Assembly (NCBI GenBank): GCA_963377175.1
Contig: CAUJNA010003816.1
Coordinates: forward strand, 507,001-571,000
DNA: 64,000 bases
Source of the DNA: Effrenium voratum
Lineage: Eukaryota > Sar > Dinophyceae > Suessiales > Symbiodiniaceae
Direction of reading: 5' to 3'
Shown: positions 46,326 to 57,879 of the stretch, piece by piece
How the letters are laid out: each line of letters begins with the position of its first letter
Numbering within the stretch: position 1 is the first letter of the stretch
Translations under genes and position numbers: made by a program
Notes under the pieces: generated by a model
The model's database searches: none
What the model saw: only the letters and a program-made list of their open reading frames with translations
Told to the model about the DNA's origin: nothing

Positions 46326-46517
46326 CTGGGCGAGCATCCTTTTTTGGAGCACCCCTCTTAAAAGAAAGAATGGCGGTGTCCTGCTGGCTTCCCTTTCAAC
46401 CCCTCCATATGCGTTTTCGCCCCCTGGGAAAAATAGAAATGTTTAAAATGAGCAGGGGAAACCAAACAATATTCTTAAGTAAATAGAAGAGACCACGAAA
46501 AAATACAGTACCCTAGT

Positions 46518-46634
46518 CTTGGTTGATGTTGGAAGGGGAGCAACAATTGATCAATTTTTAGCAGTTCAGTGGTTGGATTTCAACCACTAAACCACAATAA
46601 GCAAAAATGTAAAATGTTTCCCAACAACAACCAT
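46518..46634. repeat. M10 repeat copy
   Basis: Nearly identical order of blocks to the 26.0 kb copy, with an extra GATTTCAACCACT. Confidence 0.78.
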
Positions 46635-46937
46635 GTAGTACCCTCCAAAGACGCACCCACGTATTTGATTCGCGATCATTTGGTGTGATTCCCTTAAATC
46701 ATAGAAACTTGCCCCACCCAATTCAACCATAACATTTAACCTCCGCATAAACCGCTTTCCAGGAAATGGTGCTTGCTCTAGCATGGTCTTGTGTCATGAG
46801 CCAAAGGGTTCCCTGAAAACCTTCCGGACCTTCAATAAACCAATGCTGAATCGCTTTGGACATCGGATCCCAGTGATGAAGCCACCGAAAAACGAGGCAA
46901 TTGGCTACCTTGTCATGGCAAGCAATCCTGATTGCAA

Positions 46938-47041
46938 TACTGCGGATGGACCAGATCCTGCACCAGCTAGGATGGATGAAGCCCCGCAAACATGGGGTGG
47001 AAAACCCACCAACTGGTACAGGATTTTGTCCATCTGCGAGT
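46938..47041. repeat. M7 repeat (TIR TACTGCGGATGGAC)
   Basis: TACTGCGGATGGACCAGATC left, ACAGGATTTTGTCCATCTGC right; inverted ends with CTGCACCAG/CTGGTACAG continuing inward. Confidence 0.78.
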
Positions 47042-47160
47042 TTGTCTAAGAGAGTCATAGCTGGTGTGCGTCGTGACCTGCGACTCACTACGTAGGGGTT
47101 GTCGCCCCACCAGTGCCTGAACCCCTTGTCAGGTTGGCACTTGCACCTGTCAGTCTAAGA

Positions 47161-47295
47161 GAGTCGTAATCAAAGCCTGGTATTAAAATGGTTTACCCAG
47201 AATCATGTAAAGAGTTAAAACATGCGGCTGCACTGATTTATGGTTGGGATTATCCCTTGCTCATCTTTATCCACCCGGGTTTTGATTGTGGCTCA
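47161..47295. repeat. M9 repeat copy
   Basis: GAGTCGTAATCAAAGCCTGG ... CCGGGTTTTGATTGTGGC; the interior matches the 20.0 kb copy. Confidence 0.82.
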
Positions 47296-48106
47296 AGTGC
47301 GTCATAAGGGAGCTGATCTCACTGAAGGTCCAGGTTGCTCCCCGATCCGGGAAGTATAACATAAGGGGCTACAGATACTAATGTTTTACTCCTGAAATTA
47401 CGACTAAATGTGTAGTTTCTAAGTATTCTAGGACCCCATTCTATTTTTGTTTGCCTTTACGCTACCTTTCTGACATATATTGAAATCAGCCACGCCTGTG
47501 ACTACTTTGTCACTTCAGGTGGCTCTGTTGTGTAGCCCGAGTGCCTCCATAACCATGTCGAAAATGCCAGTTAGGGGGGAATAGCAGGCAACCGTTGACA
47601 CCCGTTGACACCCGCCCGATTAGACCGTTTCTGGGGTTCTCAAAAATGGGTCGGAGGCCAAGGGGGGGGGGGTCTTATGTTTCAGGGTTTTCCATTGGAG
47701 GGCTCTTTGCAAGGGGTCTGCACAGGGACATGACCCGGAAGGTACTGAGTTCCACCCTCAAACATTTTGGTCACTTAAAGAAGACTTGGAGCAACTCTGT
47801 GCCTCTAACCGCTGCACACCAAGCTAAACTTCCGTGGGCAAACATCACCCAAGGAACATGGGCCCTTGAACTCCAACCGGGCTTCAAAGTCAACAAACAG
47901 CCTGTTTCCCAGGAGCAAGCGGCCGGCCTAACAGCTTGAGCAAATCCGAAGGGAAGGCTCAGGATGGCTTGGCTCAAAGGCATCAATTGGTCTACCCAAG
48001 AACGAATCTTCATCTACCCGTTGATGGCAGATGGGCTGGTCTCAAGAGTGGGAAGATACACGTAAGTTGCTGGTAGCCCTTTGGGTTTCTTTTCAACACA
48101 GCTCAC

Positions 48107-48229
48107 AAAACTGGGCTGCTCTCAGATCCCCTGCTAAAAGCTTAACTTTTAGTGGCTTAAATGGAAACCCAACCACTAAACACTAAAAGGCTAAAAAGCT
48201 ACGGAACCGGATGGCTGGGAGCCACCAAG
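48107..48229 (-). repeat. M3 introner-like repeat
   Basis: Minus-strand start CTTGGTGGCTCCCAGCC directly after the GTTTT donor of the 48.3 kb exon; ends GGGGATCTGAGAGCAGCCCAG. Confidence 0.85.
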
Positions 48230-48234
48230 AAAAC

Positions 48235-48358
48235 GAGGCACCCTCCAACACTTCACCGCCCTGCTCGAGCGCCGCCAAAATTTCGCAGCCCGAGGCGAGC
48301 GCATGCCTTTGGCCTGTCCGATGCAGGCTGATGCCGCGCCAGGTTTTGCTCCAGCACC
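48235..48358 (-). CDS. exon of an unrecognised gene (ALASGCEILAALEQGGEVLE)
   Basis: 124 bp after GTCCAG. The phase-1 frame reads CWSKTWRGISLHRTGQRH and then ALASGCEILAALEQGGEVLE, open throughout with strong GC3. It ends at a GT donor (GTTTTC), and six bases later an M3 repeat begins, just as at protease exon 6. Confidence 0.55.
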
Positions 48359-49488
48359 CTGGACGGGCGCGCTTAAGGCCCCGTCTGTGGACTTCTAGGG
48401 AACACTTCCCCATTCTTTCCAGGGATCCGGATCTTTCCAGAAAATCATCAGAACCCCAGGGGAAACAGCTGGTTTTTCTAAAGAACGATGGTTGAAGAGA
48501 ATGGGGAATCAACCCCAAGAATACTGGCCCCGTCTTTGCCGCAGGCTTGGCACGAAGGGGCGGACAAAACCACGTGCTTCGCGTGGAGGGCGGGTAACCA
48601 TCTCTTTCGATCCAACAAAGAACAATTGCCAACCAAATCACCTTCAGCTTCGAGTGGAGGGCGGATAACCATCTAAAACACAAAGCAAGTGCTCAATTCT
48701 ATAAGGGGCCCAATGACTAGAATGGGGTTGTGGGGTACTTCAAAACCAAACCGTGTCACGGTCATAGGGCAACACCGCGCGTCATTCATTGCATGAACCC
48801 CATTGCATCAATAAGCACAAAATTCCTGAGTCACTTTTTGAGCTGTTGGGCAAAAGAGGGTTGAAACCCGAATCTCCGACAACCGGGGAAACACGAAAAA
48901 CAAAAGCCAGCTCCCTTGGCCAACTCAACTGGCAAGGAAACAAACGGGTTCGATCGAATGTGTTGCTGTGAAACTGGCAACCCAGTCAATTTGATGTTCC
49001 AAAAAACCAGCAAAATCCGATTCCAGTTGAATTGGTTGCTGCGGAATCGGCAAACATCAAAGCTCGGCTAAGCTTGTTGCGGAGACGATCTGAGACCAAA
49101 GAGCGGATGAATTCTGCGACGAAACATTGGACAACAGTGTCCAAGCTGACTGGTTGCACATCGGCAAACGCCAGGTCCAATAGAGGTTGGGGCTCGTTGA
49201 TCCCTTGTCAATTCACAGGATTTCTGGCTGGGAACCGGAAGCAACAGGCTTCCGAAGCAAAGGGTGCGGGCCTTGGGATTGGCTCCTTGGGACATCGAAG
49301 GTGCATTAAAAAAAAAATACGGGCAAAGGTGGGTATAAGCAACCTTGACACATCAAGCATCAAACTGATGAGTCGAGGTTGACCCAACCGGGTTTTGTCA
49401 TGTGCTTGATACGTCTTGGCTGTTTTACTTGTGTTCAGATCCAAGAAACATATGCGCACTTGCAACCCTTCAAACACCAAGAGGCGAC

Positions 49489-49543
49489 CAGGCCGCCTCG
49501 GCCACATCACCGCTTCCCGGCGGAACTCCTGGCACGTGAGCCA
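49489..49543 (-). CDS. possible exon, frame ambiguous
   Basis: GC-rich island after GCTTCCAG and before CTG|GTCGCC. One frame reads WLTCQEFRREAVMWPRRP, another AHVPGVPPGSGDVAEAAW; both are protein-like. Unassigned. Confidence 0.35.
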
Positions 49544-50489
49544 CTGGAAGCCACAGGCGCTACGAAACGGAAGCTCGCTGGTTTGGTTTGCCCCCACGAG
49601 CACCCAGTGATCCCTCACTGGCTCCCAAAAACGGGGGGGGGGGGGTCCCCCTCAAACAAAAAAGGCAGCTAAATAATGATCTGGCAAAGTTAGCGGGGGT
49701 TGTATTCAAGAGAGCATCTGCATGACTTTGTCGTAAAGACTTTGGGTCCTTATTTCGGGGCAAACCTATTCACCAACCGAAACCAGACCCAACAGAAGGG
49801 AAGGTTTGCATCCACGAGCGGGCGCTGTTGAGCCTGTATTTTCCAGACGCAAGATGCCATCGAAGTTGGGGCGTCGAATCAACGACACAAAGGCAAACGG
49901 CTCCACGCTGTGCTTTCAGGCGAAGCTAAAGACTGGCGAAAGTTGGTGCGTCCCCAAGATGCGCTCATCTTGGGCTTTGAACCCAAGAGACCTACAATTT
50001 AGTTCAGACTTCTGGCAGCCAAAGAGCCAAGTCATCCTTGAGGGGGCCTGGTAGGGTTTCTGAATTTGCCTGGGATCTGGGACACCCCTGTTCCAACTAG
50101 AAACACTGGGTTGCCCCGTTGACACCCTTGCGGGGGGAATAAAAGGACTCCTTGCACAGGGTCCCTACATTTCTCGAAGATGCAAGAAGCGGGACGGTCA
50201 AAGACAAAACCCGGTCTTAAAAAAAAAGAAACATGCGGTCCAGGACTAGAGGAAACCACTCTCACTTTGAGGTGGGCAAGCAAAGGAACCGGACTGGGTA
50301 TTCCCCTACAGTTTAACAGGGAACCCCCAAAAAACGCTACATTTGTGGCGGAATCTCAATTTGGGTGACTCCCTTTTAGGGTTCCTTCCGTTCACTTGGG
50401 GAGAGAGATCAGGGGCGGCAAGCGCCGTGTCCCCGTGTCCCCGTCAAGTCTCCCTCATCTCTGTCTTGCCCTGTCCCGGCTTCTTTGCT

Positions 50490-50611
50490 GAGGTCTTCCA
50501 GCAGAGAGGTTAGAATAAGGGCACCCTTTCTTCTTTGGTCTATTTAGTAGGGGAACCGAATCTCCCCCCAAAAAAGAAACCGTAAAAGGGCACTACTGAA
50601 AAAAACCTAGG
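50490..50611. repeat. M1 repeat copy
   Basis: GAGGTCTTCCAGCAG at the left, the AGAGAGGTTAGAATAAGGG core, and CACTACTGAAAAAAACCTAG at the right. Confidence 0.82.
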
Positions 50612-50881
50612 CCCAGTTTTGACCCTCTCGTCTTACAGCTTAGCACAGCCTCGCACAGCCTCGCTCGCCATCTCAGCGCTTTGATGTGGGTAGCCCAGTG
50701 CCTCCAGCTACAACTAAACCATCCATGATAGAACCTCGAGGTAAGCATAGCGATGGGTCACCTCATACCACAGATTGAGCACATTTCTCCATAAGGTAGC
50801 TTGGTTTATAATACCCAAGCCCATTCCAATTGATCAGCCCCTATGTCTCTAACTGGAAGCACTAGGACCACCCCACGTGAC

Positions 50882-50960
50882 CCGACGGTGTGACGCGTCC
50901 TCAAAGCGCTTGGCGGGCGCACAACATCGGAGGGACGCCGCCTCGGTCGCGAAACCTTGC
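50882..50960 (-). CDS. exon of an unrecognised gene (GFATEAASLRCCAPAKRF)
   Basis: After CAGCCAG, phase 2, it reads QGFATEAASLRCCAPAKRF and then EDASHRR up to a GT donor CGG|GTCACG. GC-rich with AG|G at the start. An M7 repeat lies about 80 bp upstream. Confidence 0.5.
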
Positions 50961-51038
50961 CTGGCTGAACCACCTCGGTCCAACTCCCAAGTGTTCATTC
51001 CCGAAGGGGAGAAAGCTGTAGGAATTCCAAAGGGGCCA

Positions 51039-51168
51039 TACTGTGGATGGACAAATCCACTTCGCACCACCTAAGAAACCATGACACACCATTGTTTGTT
51101 GGTATTTACAAGGGAAGAATCGTTTTTAGGTTTCTTTGGATGGTGCAGGATTTCGTCCATCCACAGTA
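51039..51168. repeat. M7 repeat copy
   Basis: TACTGTGGATGGAC at the left and its exact inverse GTCCATCCACAGTA at the right; ACCTAAGAAACC/GGTTTCTTTGG also inverted. Single M7 arms occur at about 6308, 13900, 21251, 30286 and 31708. Confidence 0.82.
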
Positions 51169-51580
51169 GGGTATCCCTCTGACCAACCAGCTTTGCCTTC
51201 TTATGAACCCAACACCCTTGAGCTTTTGAGGGTTGTTCAACCATTCGCCCAAGTGGCGCTGACGGCCAGAACATCGGCAGCCCAAAAAACTTCGACCCGC
51301 GTTTGGTCAGAGCTCGTGGGAGGAAATGGCAACCGCTTATGATATGTTGATCGAAATTCCCACGACTCTTGCCTTGTAAACTTGTGACGTGCTTTGGCTC
51401 GCCGTGACCCATTTACCAACCGCTGATATGTTGGCCCCGTTGTTAAAATTCGCACCTCCTTAGTACTCCTTATATATACATATAGGGCCATGCTACATAA
51501 AGGGATCTGCAGAATTCCGACAATTCGCAAATTGAGCCTAGGACCTTCATAGGGAAACGCGCTTTTGGCCCCAAATGAGC

Positions 51581-51607
51581 TTCTTCTTCGTACCGGCGCA
51601 GGTGCTC
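51581..51607 (-). CDS. possible micro-exon (EHLRRYEEE)
   Basis: After AAGCCAG it reads EHLRRYEEEAHLGPKAR, charged and helical. A GC donor after GAA would make it 27 bp; it may run to about 51555. Confidence 0.4.
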
Positions 51608-51848
51608 CTGGCTTACCCGTCTGCCTTTGGGACCCCAGCGGGTCACGGGGCCCCAGTTGCGAACGGCACCATTTGGATGGAAACCATCCAGCAAATTGGA
51701 GGGTTCCGGAGCTATCAAACCAGCCGGTTCAATTCAAGGGAAAACCCGACTTGCCCTCCCCGGCCCACATTTGGGGGTAACCTCCCATTTCGGGACACAA
51801 CCTTTAAGTTCTGACGACCCCCTGCCCCAAAGAATTGGCCCAAGGCGC

Positions 51849-51893
51849 TATGAAGGGCCACATGGCCATGATACTCTCCACTGTGGGCCGCTC
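51849..51893 (-). CDS. exon of an unrecognised gene (ERPTVESIMAMWPFI)
   Basis: 15 codons after CAGCGCAG, ending ATA|GCGCCT (GC donor, phase 0). Good codon use. Contained in a chance 198-codon frame in a different phase. Confidence 0.45.
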
Positions 51894-52403
51894 CTGCGCT
51901 GGGCCCCTGTTTACTCAAAAGCAGCTGGGTCAATGGCACCCAAAGGCAAAAGACAGCCCTTTGGGGGGGAACTGAGCCAATTTTGTTTCTGAGACAAGTA
52001 GATGGGATATTGCAATTGGCCCCCCAAATCTTCTCGTCTTCAAGTGAACCACAGGCTCCCAAGTCTACCAACCTCGTGGAAGCCACATGCGAACCAAATC
52101 CATTCGAACCAAAAGCCACAAATCCATTTGATGGACTCGCTTCTTGTTTTTTGCAAAGAAGGAGGCGGCCATACTCCCCGACTGTTTGAAATGGAACTCC
52201 AAAACCTAGGATTCTTCGTAGTCTTAGCACCTTCTCGAAAGGGGTTCTGATCGATGGCTGAGAAGTGGCCTTATTGCCAGACGCCCCTTTTGACAACCTT
52301 CTGACAGGCACTTGTACATTCCAGTTTAGGTTGTTTTAGGAGTTTCGCTTTTTTTTACTACTCATCGTGATTGCAGTTAGAGGAATAAGAGGAAATTCTA
52401 ATT

Positions 52404-52514
52404 AGGTTGTTTTAGTAGAGAGGTTAGAGTAAGGGTACCCTTTTTTCTGTAGTCTATTTTAGTGGGGGAACCCTCCCCCAACAAAGGGTAGAAGGGCACT
52501 ACTGGGGGACCTAG
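52404..52514. repeat. M1 repeat copy, degenerate left end
   Basis: Left end reads TTAGGTTGTTTTAGTAG; core and the right end CACTACTGGGGGACCTAG are intact. Confidence 0.8.
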
Positions 52515-52740
52515 CCAATGTCCCTCCTTGCAGACAGCTCCAGACTTCTAGCCTTGGGAGGTTTGCTTCAGAAATGTGCCGTGCCATCCCCTTGAAGCTT
52601 GCAAACTGGTCTGATGTAGAACTTCTCAAAGACATTCTGGTCGCTGGGTTTTGTTGAACGTGAAAGGGGGGAAGGGGCGGGAGGGACAATTTAATTACCC
52701 TTCCCCGATTTACTGGCCATATTCCCTATCAGCACGTTGT

Positions 52741-52905
52741 AAACAAACAACCGAAACAAACAAACAAACAAACAAAGAAACAAACAAACAAACAAACAAG
52801 CAAACAAACAAACTAACAAGCAAACAGACAGACAAACAAACAAACAAACAAACAAACAAACAAACAAACAAACAAACAAACAAACACACAAACAAACAAA
52901 ACAAC
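52741..52905. repeat. (CAAA)n microsatellite
   Basis: About 40 units of AAAC with a few substitutions; the Cys/Leu/Val-rich minus frame is a by-product. Confidence 0.95.
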
Positions 52906-52943
52906 ACATTGGGCACACCCTCGGACCTCACTCGACTGGACCG

Positions 52944-53043
52944 GCCTTGGATCGACTCGAATTTGCTTCGTCCCTTCGCTCCTTGTCTGGGCAAGCCACG
53001 GCGGCGGCTTGGCAGAGTTGCGGCCACAGGTCCCTGGACGAAA
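52944..53043 (-). CDS. exon of an unrecognised gene (RDLWPQLCQAAAVACPDKE)
   Basis: After CTCTCAG the phase-1 frame reads SSRDLWPQLCQAAAVACPDK and then ERRDEANSS with high GC3. The other two frames are also open, so the frame choice is by codon use. It lies between the CAAA repeat and the foldback element. Confidence 0.45.
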
Positions 53044-53301
53044 CTGAGAGCTTGGGTTCTCGTCTTCAGTTTAAAAAGACAACAAAAAATGAGGGTCTCC
53101 TTTGACACGCACGTATATAACCATAGTTTTGGGCGGTGCTCGTCAAAGGGAGTTCCTGACCCGTTTTTCTTGCGTAAAGTTCTCCATCCTGGACGCACCT
53201 GGTTGGGGTTGGGCTCAAGAATTGAGACAAACCCGCATTGGGAACACACATGAATCCGAAAAACTTCGGAAGCGGATCTTTGGATTCACAGCATGTGTTG
53301 C

Positions 53302-54711
53302 ATGCATGCTATTCACTTTACTCAGCCAGGCCTTCAAGCATGTTCCAGGAAGCAATGCAACAAATAAACAGAAGCCATTCCAATGTTACTAGCCACCAAC
53401 TTGACACATGCAATAGCCACTGCTCAGGTACACCGAGGAATGATGACTTCTCAGTCGCATCACCATGCAGGTGCGGTTGTCTCATTTTGGCCCTGAAAAG
53501 TGCCTAAAGCACTGAAAAGTGCAAGTTCTTAAACAAAACGTGTTTCAATCTTAGTGGCACTGAAAAGTGCCCAATGCACTGCAAAGTGCAACCTTGCTTC
53601 CAGGTCCCTGGCCTCCGGGACCTTGGCACTTTTTGGGGGAGGGAGGGAGGGAAGGGCTGGGCCGTGACCTGCGTTACCACATGAAGCACACCCCGGAGGC
53701 CAGGGGCCCAGCTTCAGACGCATGGCGCACACATGCATGTTATGCAACATTAAATCATCTTGCATCCCATTTAGGTTACCCGCCCAGCCCTTTAGGCATG
53801 TTTCAAGAGCCAGCGCAACATACTACAATTATAAATGTGACTGCTTCTGAAGGGTTGTTGGCAACCAAATTGAGACACGCAGGAGGCACTTCAGGGGTAT
53901 TTTTCGTTTTGGGGCTGAACAGCGCAGTGTCTAAAGCAGTGAATCATACTCAAAGTTGAGGCTGCCTGACCATGGCACTCTTGTTTGGTCCCTGGCCTCC
54001 GGGACCTTGGCATTTCCTTTTGTGGGAGGTGGGGGGAAAGTGTCGGTGGGTCATGACCTGCGCATCAAGCTGGCCCCGGAGGTCAGGGGCCCTTTCAGAT
54101 GCACTCACAGCCATGGTCAAGCATGCTTCTAGATTTGTTTGTTGCAAGCCATCCGCATGACCTGACGCGTGTTCAACAACCAGTGCGACAAACAGTAAGT
54201 TGAAACATGACTGACCACTCCTGAAGGTGCATTGAACAACAGCCACTTATCAGGCGCATTGGGGGCAAAGGACTCATTCGCATCGTCCAGGCATGGTTCT
54301 CCTTTCAATGCTGAAAAATGTTTAAAGCACCGATTGAAGACTGACACAGTTGAAGTTGTTGCTTCCAGGTCCCTGGTCTCCGGGACCTTGGCATCTCTTT
54401 TTCTTTGGGGGGTGGGGGGGGGGGGGCTGGGAGGAAGAGGCTGTGACCGTCATCAGTTGGAGGCCAGGGGCCTAATTGTGGAAACATCTTTGCCATCGCG
54501 CACTGCACTACGCACTTAGGGCTCTGCAAGGCCACTGCCATGCATCAGCCTCAGGGCTGGTTTCATCAGGGCTGCACATTGGCACAATAAACATGTTCCA
54601 TGCCAACTCTCTCTTCCTTGCTCAGCAAATCAAAGCACTTTTCTCCACGCCAGGCACATCAAGATCTCCAATGGCATCTCCACCTGCCTGCGCAGGGCTT
54701 ACACAGAGGGA
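53302..54711. repeat. foldback left arm, ~380 bp tandem units
   Basis: GGTCCCTGGCCTCCGGGACC-type palindromes recur at about 53603, 53989 and 54368 (spacing ~380), each followed ~90 bp later by a CCGGAGGCCAGGGGCC-like copy, showing tandem units. Confidence 0.8.
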
Positions 54712-54723
54712 ACTTCTATATTC

Positions 54724-55400
54724 AAGGATCTGGACTCTGGAGGTGCCAAAAGTGCAAAAGCTGTTGGAATTTCAACTTCTAAATTCCCGACTGCTTGTGG
54801 AATGAAGGATCTGGACTCTGGAGGTGCCAAAAGTGCAAAAACTTCTATATTTCCGACTGCGTGTAGAATGAAGGATCTGGACTCTGGAGGTGCCAAAAAG
54901 TGCAAAAACTGCGGGAAATCTCACTTCTATATTCCCGACTGCGTGTGGAATGAAGGATCTGGAATCTGGCCCGAAAATCCCGACGGTTCGTGGAAGGAAG
55001 GGTTGGGAATGTAGAATAAGTCCAATTTCACATTTGTTTTTGGCACTTTTGGCACCTCCAGACTCCAGATCCTTCATTCCACACGCAGTCCCGCAGTTTT
55101 TGCACTTTTGGCACCTTCAGAGTCCAGATCCTGCATTTCACAAGCAGTCGGGAATATAGAAATTCAATTTCCCACAGTTTTGCCCTTTTGCACCTCCAGA
55201 ATCCAGATCCTTCCTTTCACAAGCAGTCGGGAATATAGAAGTGAGATTTCCCACAGTTTTTGCACTTTTGGCATCTCCAGAGTCCAGATCCGTCATTCCA
55301 CACGCAGTCGGGAAAATAGAAGTGAGATTTCCCGCAGTTTTTGCACTTTTGCTACCTCCAGAGTCCAGATCCTTCATTCCACAAGCAGTCGGGAATAAGG
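54724..55400. repeat. short tandem repeats arranged head-to-head in the spacer
   Basis: Units of ~65-80 bp with GATCTGGACTCTGGAGGTGC and GTGCAAAAAC run in the plus direction to about 55015, then the same unit runs inverted from about 55035 to 55400. So the spacer is itself an imperfect palindrome. Confidence 0.78.
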
Positions 55401-55639
55401 GCCTGAAATCCAGATCATCTGGGTTTTGGTTGGTGAATCCCGATCTGCAATGGCCAGAACGCAGGATCCACATCCCCCCCCCTACCCCATCACATATGGG
55501 TTTTGGTTTTTGGCCAGTGCAGATCGCGATTCACCAAGCAAAACCCAGATGTGAACAGGAGGGGGGTAGCGGGGGGGGGGGGTTGTCGGGATTTCAGAGG
55601 CCTCGCGACCTTCCAAACCTGTGTCCTGAGTCCTTGGCT

Positions 55640-56215
55640 CAGGTCATGTTTGGTGGCGCGCAAGGTCTTCCGAGTGCGCATTCTCAGAGGCCATCCCAAG
55701 GCGGGCGCACTGGTGATCCTTCTTGCTTCTTATCAGTGCGGCCTCACGCCCCAGCAAAGAAGAAGAAGCAGAAAACCAGATCAGCAATTTGGGATGCACC
55801 TACATTTTGGAAAGCAACGACTCGCAGGATGAAGACAGCAACTGGCCCGACTAATCTCACAGACTCATTGGCATGGACATTGGATGAGTCTCAAGGGCAA
55901 CATGACAAGGAGTTGGATCAGCAAGATGAGATCGACAGGCCTGCAGGCTTGCAGGCTTGCAGGCTTACAGGCTCTGCTGGCCCACAGGAACCTACGCTAG
56001 AAGGACTGCCTCCTGCGCAGCAGTGCAACAAGTTCATGCAATGGCAGTTGAAGAGTGGCGCTTCTTTGCAGGCTGCGTCCAGAGCATGGTCCCACCATCC
56101 GATAGTTGTCACGTGGAAGGAAATTGCTGCTGAGCGGAAGAAGCTTGCACAGGAGAGACAGTGCCGGAGAAGAAAAGCCTTAAAAGATGAAGACGCCAAG
56201 GAGATGGAGTGCTAA
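55640..56215 (+). CDS. hypothetical ORF in foldback spacer
   Basis: Open plus-strand frame ending at a stop at 56215. The last ~190 codons have protein-like, charged composition: an APAKKKKQKT basic patch, a TLDESQGQHDKELDQQDE acidic stretch and a C-terminal helix AAERKKLAQERQCRRRKALK. It lies outside the tandem units, which make up the frame's first 50 codons from 55241. No recognised family and no clear start. It could be cargo, a domesticated fragment or chance. Confidence 0.3.
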   Translation, partial: QVMFGGAQGLPSAHSQRPSQGGRTGDPSCFLSVRPHAPAKKKKQKTRSAIWDAPTFWKATTRRMKTATGPTNLTDSLAWTLDESQGQHDKELDQQDEIDRPAGLQACRLTGSAGPQEPTLEGLPPAQQCNKFMQWQLKSGASLQAASRAWSHHPIVVTWKEIAAERKKLAQERQCRRRKALKDEDAKEMEC

Positions 56216-56390
56216 AGAGCCTCCTCCACACTTTTGGAGAGGGGAAAAAGGGTGTGACAGTCTGTTGCTGCTTGGAGTGCACCGCTGGAAGTCTCAGGAA
56301 AGAGCACATAGACAAAGCTCTTGCTTCAATCATGATGCTTGTTGCTTGTCTTGGTGCATTGCAACTGCGCAAGGCGTTTGTTTGCTAGTG

Positions 56391-57807
56391 ACCCTCTGTG
56401 TAAGCCCTGCGCAGGCAGGTGGAGATGCCATTGGAGATCTTGATGTGCCTGGCGTGGAGAAAAGTGCTTTGATTTGCTGAGCAAGGAAGAGAGAGTTGGC
56501 ATGGAACATGTTTATTGTGCCAATGTGCAGCCCTGATGAAACCTGCCCTGAGGCTGATGCATGGCAGTGGCCTTGCAGAGCCCTAAGTGCGTAGTGCAGT
56601 GCGCGATGGCAAAGATGTTTCCACAATTAGGCCCCTGGCCTCCAACTGATGACGGTCACAGCCTCTTCCTCCCAGCCCCCCCCCCAACCCCCCAAAGAAA
56701 AAGAGATGCCAAGGTCCCGGAGGCCAGGGACCTGGAAGCAACAACTTCAACTGTGTCAGTCTTCAATCGGTGCTTTAAACATTTTTCAGCATTGAAAGGA
56801 GAACCATGCCTGGACGATGCGAATGAGTCCTTTGCCCCCAATGCGCCTGATAAGTGGCTGTTGTTCAATGCACCTTCAGGAGTGGTCAGTCATGTTTCAA
56901 CTTACTGTTTGTCGCACTGGTTGTTGGAACACGCGTCAGGTCATGCGGATGGCTTGCAACAAACAAATCTAGAAGCATGCTTGACCATGGCTGTGAGTGC
57001 ATCTGAAAGGGCCCCTGGGCTCCGGGGCCAGCTTGATGCGCAGGTCATGACCCACCGACACTTTCCCCCCACCTCCCACAAAAGGAAATGCCAAGGTCCC
57101 GGAGGCCAGGGACCAAACAAGAGTGCCATGGTCAGGCAGCCTCAACTTTGAGTATGATTCACTGCTTTAGACACTGCACTGTTCAGCCCCAAAACAAAAA
57201 ACACCCCTGAAGTGCCTCCTGCGTGTCTCAATTTGGTTGCCAACAACCCTTCAGAAGCAGTCACATTTATATTTGTAGTATGTTGCGCTGGCTCTTGAAA
57301 CATGCCTAAAGGGCTGGGCGGGTAACCTAAATGGGATGCAAGATGATTTAATGTTGCATAACATGCATGTGTGCGCCATGCGTCTGAAGCTGGGCCCCTG
57401 GCCTCCGGGGTGTGCTTCATGTGGTAGCGCAGATCACAGCCCTCCCAGGCACCTCCCTCCCCCTCCCCCAAAAAGTGCCAAGGTCCCGGAGGCCAGGGAC
57501 CTGGAAGCAAGGTTGCACTTTGCAGTGCATTAGGCACTTTTCAGTGCCACTAAGATTGAAACCCGTTTTGCTTAAGAACTTGCACTTTTCAGTGCTTTAG
57601 GCACTTTTCAGTGCCAAAATGAGACAACCGCGCCTGCATGGTGATGCGACTGAGATTTCATCATTCCTTGGTGTACCTGAGCAGTGGCTATTGCGTGTGT
57701 CAAGTTGGTGGCTAGTAACATTGGAATGGCTTCTGTTTATTTGTTGCATTGCTTCCTGGAACATGCCTGAAGGCCTGGCTGAGTAAAGTGAATAGCATGC
57801 ATGCAAA
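56391..57807. repeat. foldback right arm, inverted copy
   Basis: Mirror of the left arm: AAGGTCCCGGAGGCCAGGGA at about 56717, 57092 and 57480. Small differences only (for example GCAAACCAGCC beyond the outer end). Confidence 0.8.
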
Positions 57808-57879
57808 CCAGCCAACCCCCAATGCAAATCTAACAGCAATTTAGAACAGCTGGGTGACATGCACGCAGGCACCATGGCT

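Larger units (their letters stand above)
53302..57807. mobile_element. large foldback (inverted-repeat) element
   Basis: Left arm 53302-54711 reappears, reverse-complemented and almost unchanged, as right arm 56391-57807, around a 1.7 kb spacer. Outer ends start at the TGCATGCATGCTATTCAC block; identity stops inward at CACAGAGGG. The arms carry no conserved protein and their matching open frames are shadows. Each arm is itself built of diverged ~380 bp units containing a GC-rich palindrome. The right arm is followed by further partial units to about 58.25 kb. It may be a foldback transposon or an inverted satellite duplication. No transposase seen. Confidence 0.8.

Noticed and set aside
51715..52311. 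198-codon minus-strand open frame
   Set aside because: Mixed composition, no domain, and a better splice-bounded frame (ERPTVESIMAMWPFI) lies inside it in another phase.
52651..53249. Thr/Asn/Lys-rich and Cys/Leu/Val-rich open frames
   Set aside because: Translations of the (CAAA)n microsatellite and its flanks.
56561..57151. 196-codon plus-strand frame and its mirror on the left arm
   Set aside because: Occurs as inverted copies in the foldback arms, spans satellite-like units, and has no conserved motif.
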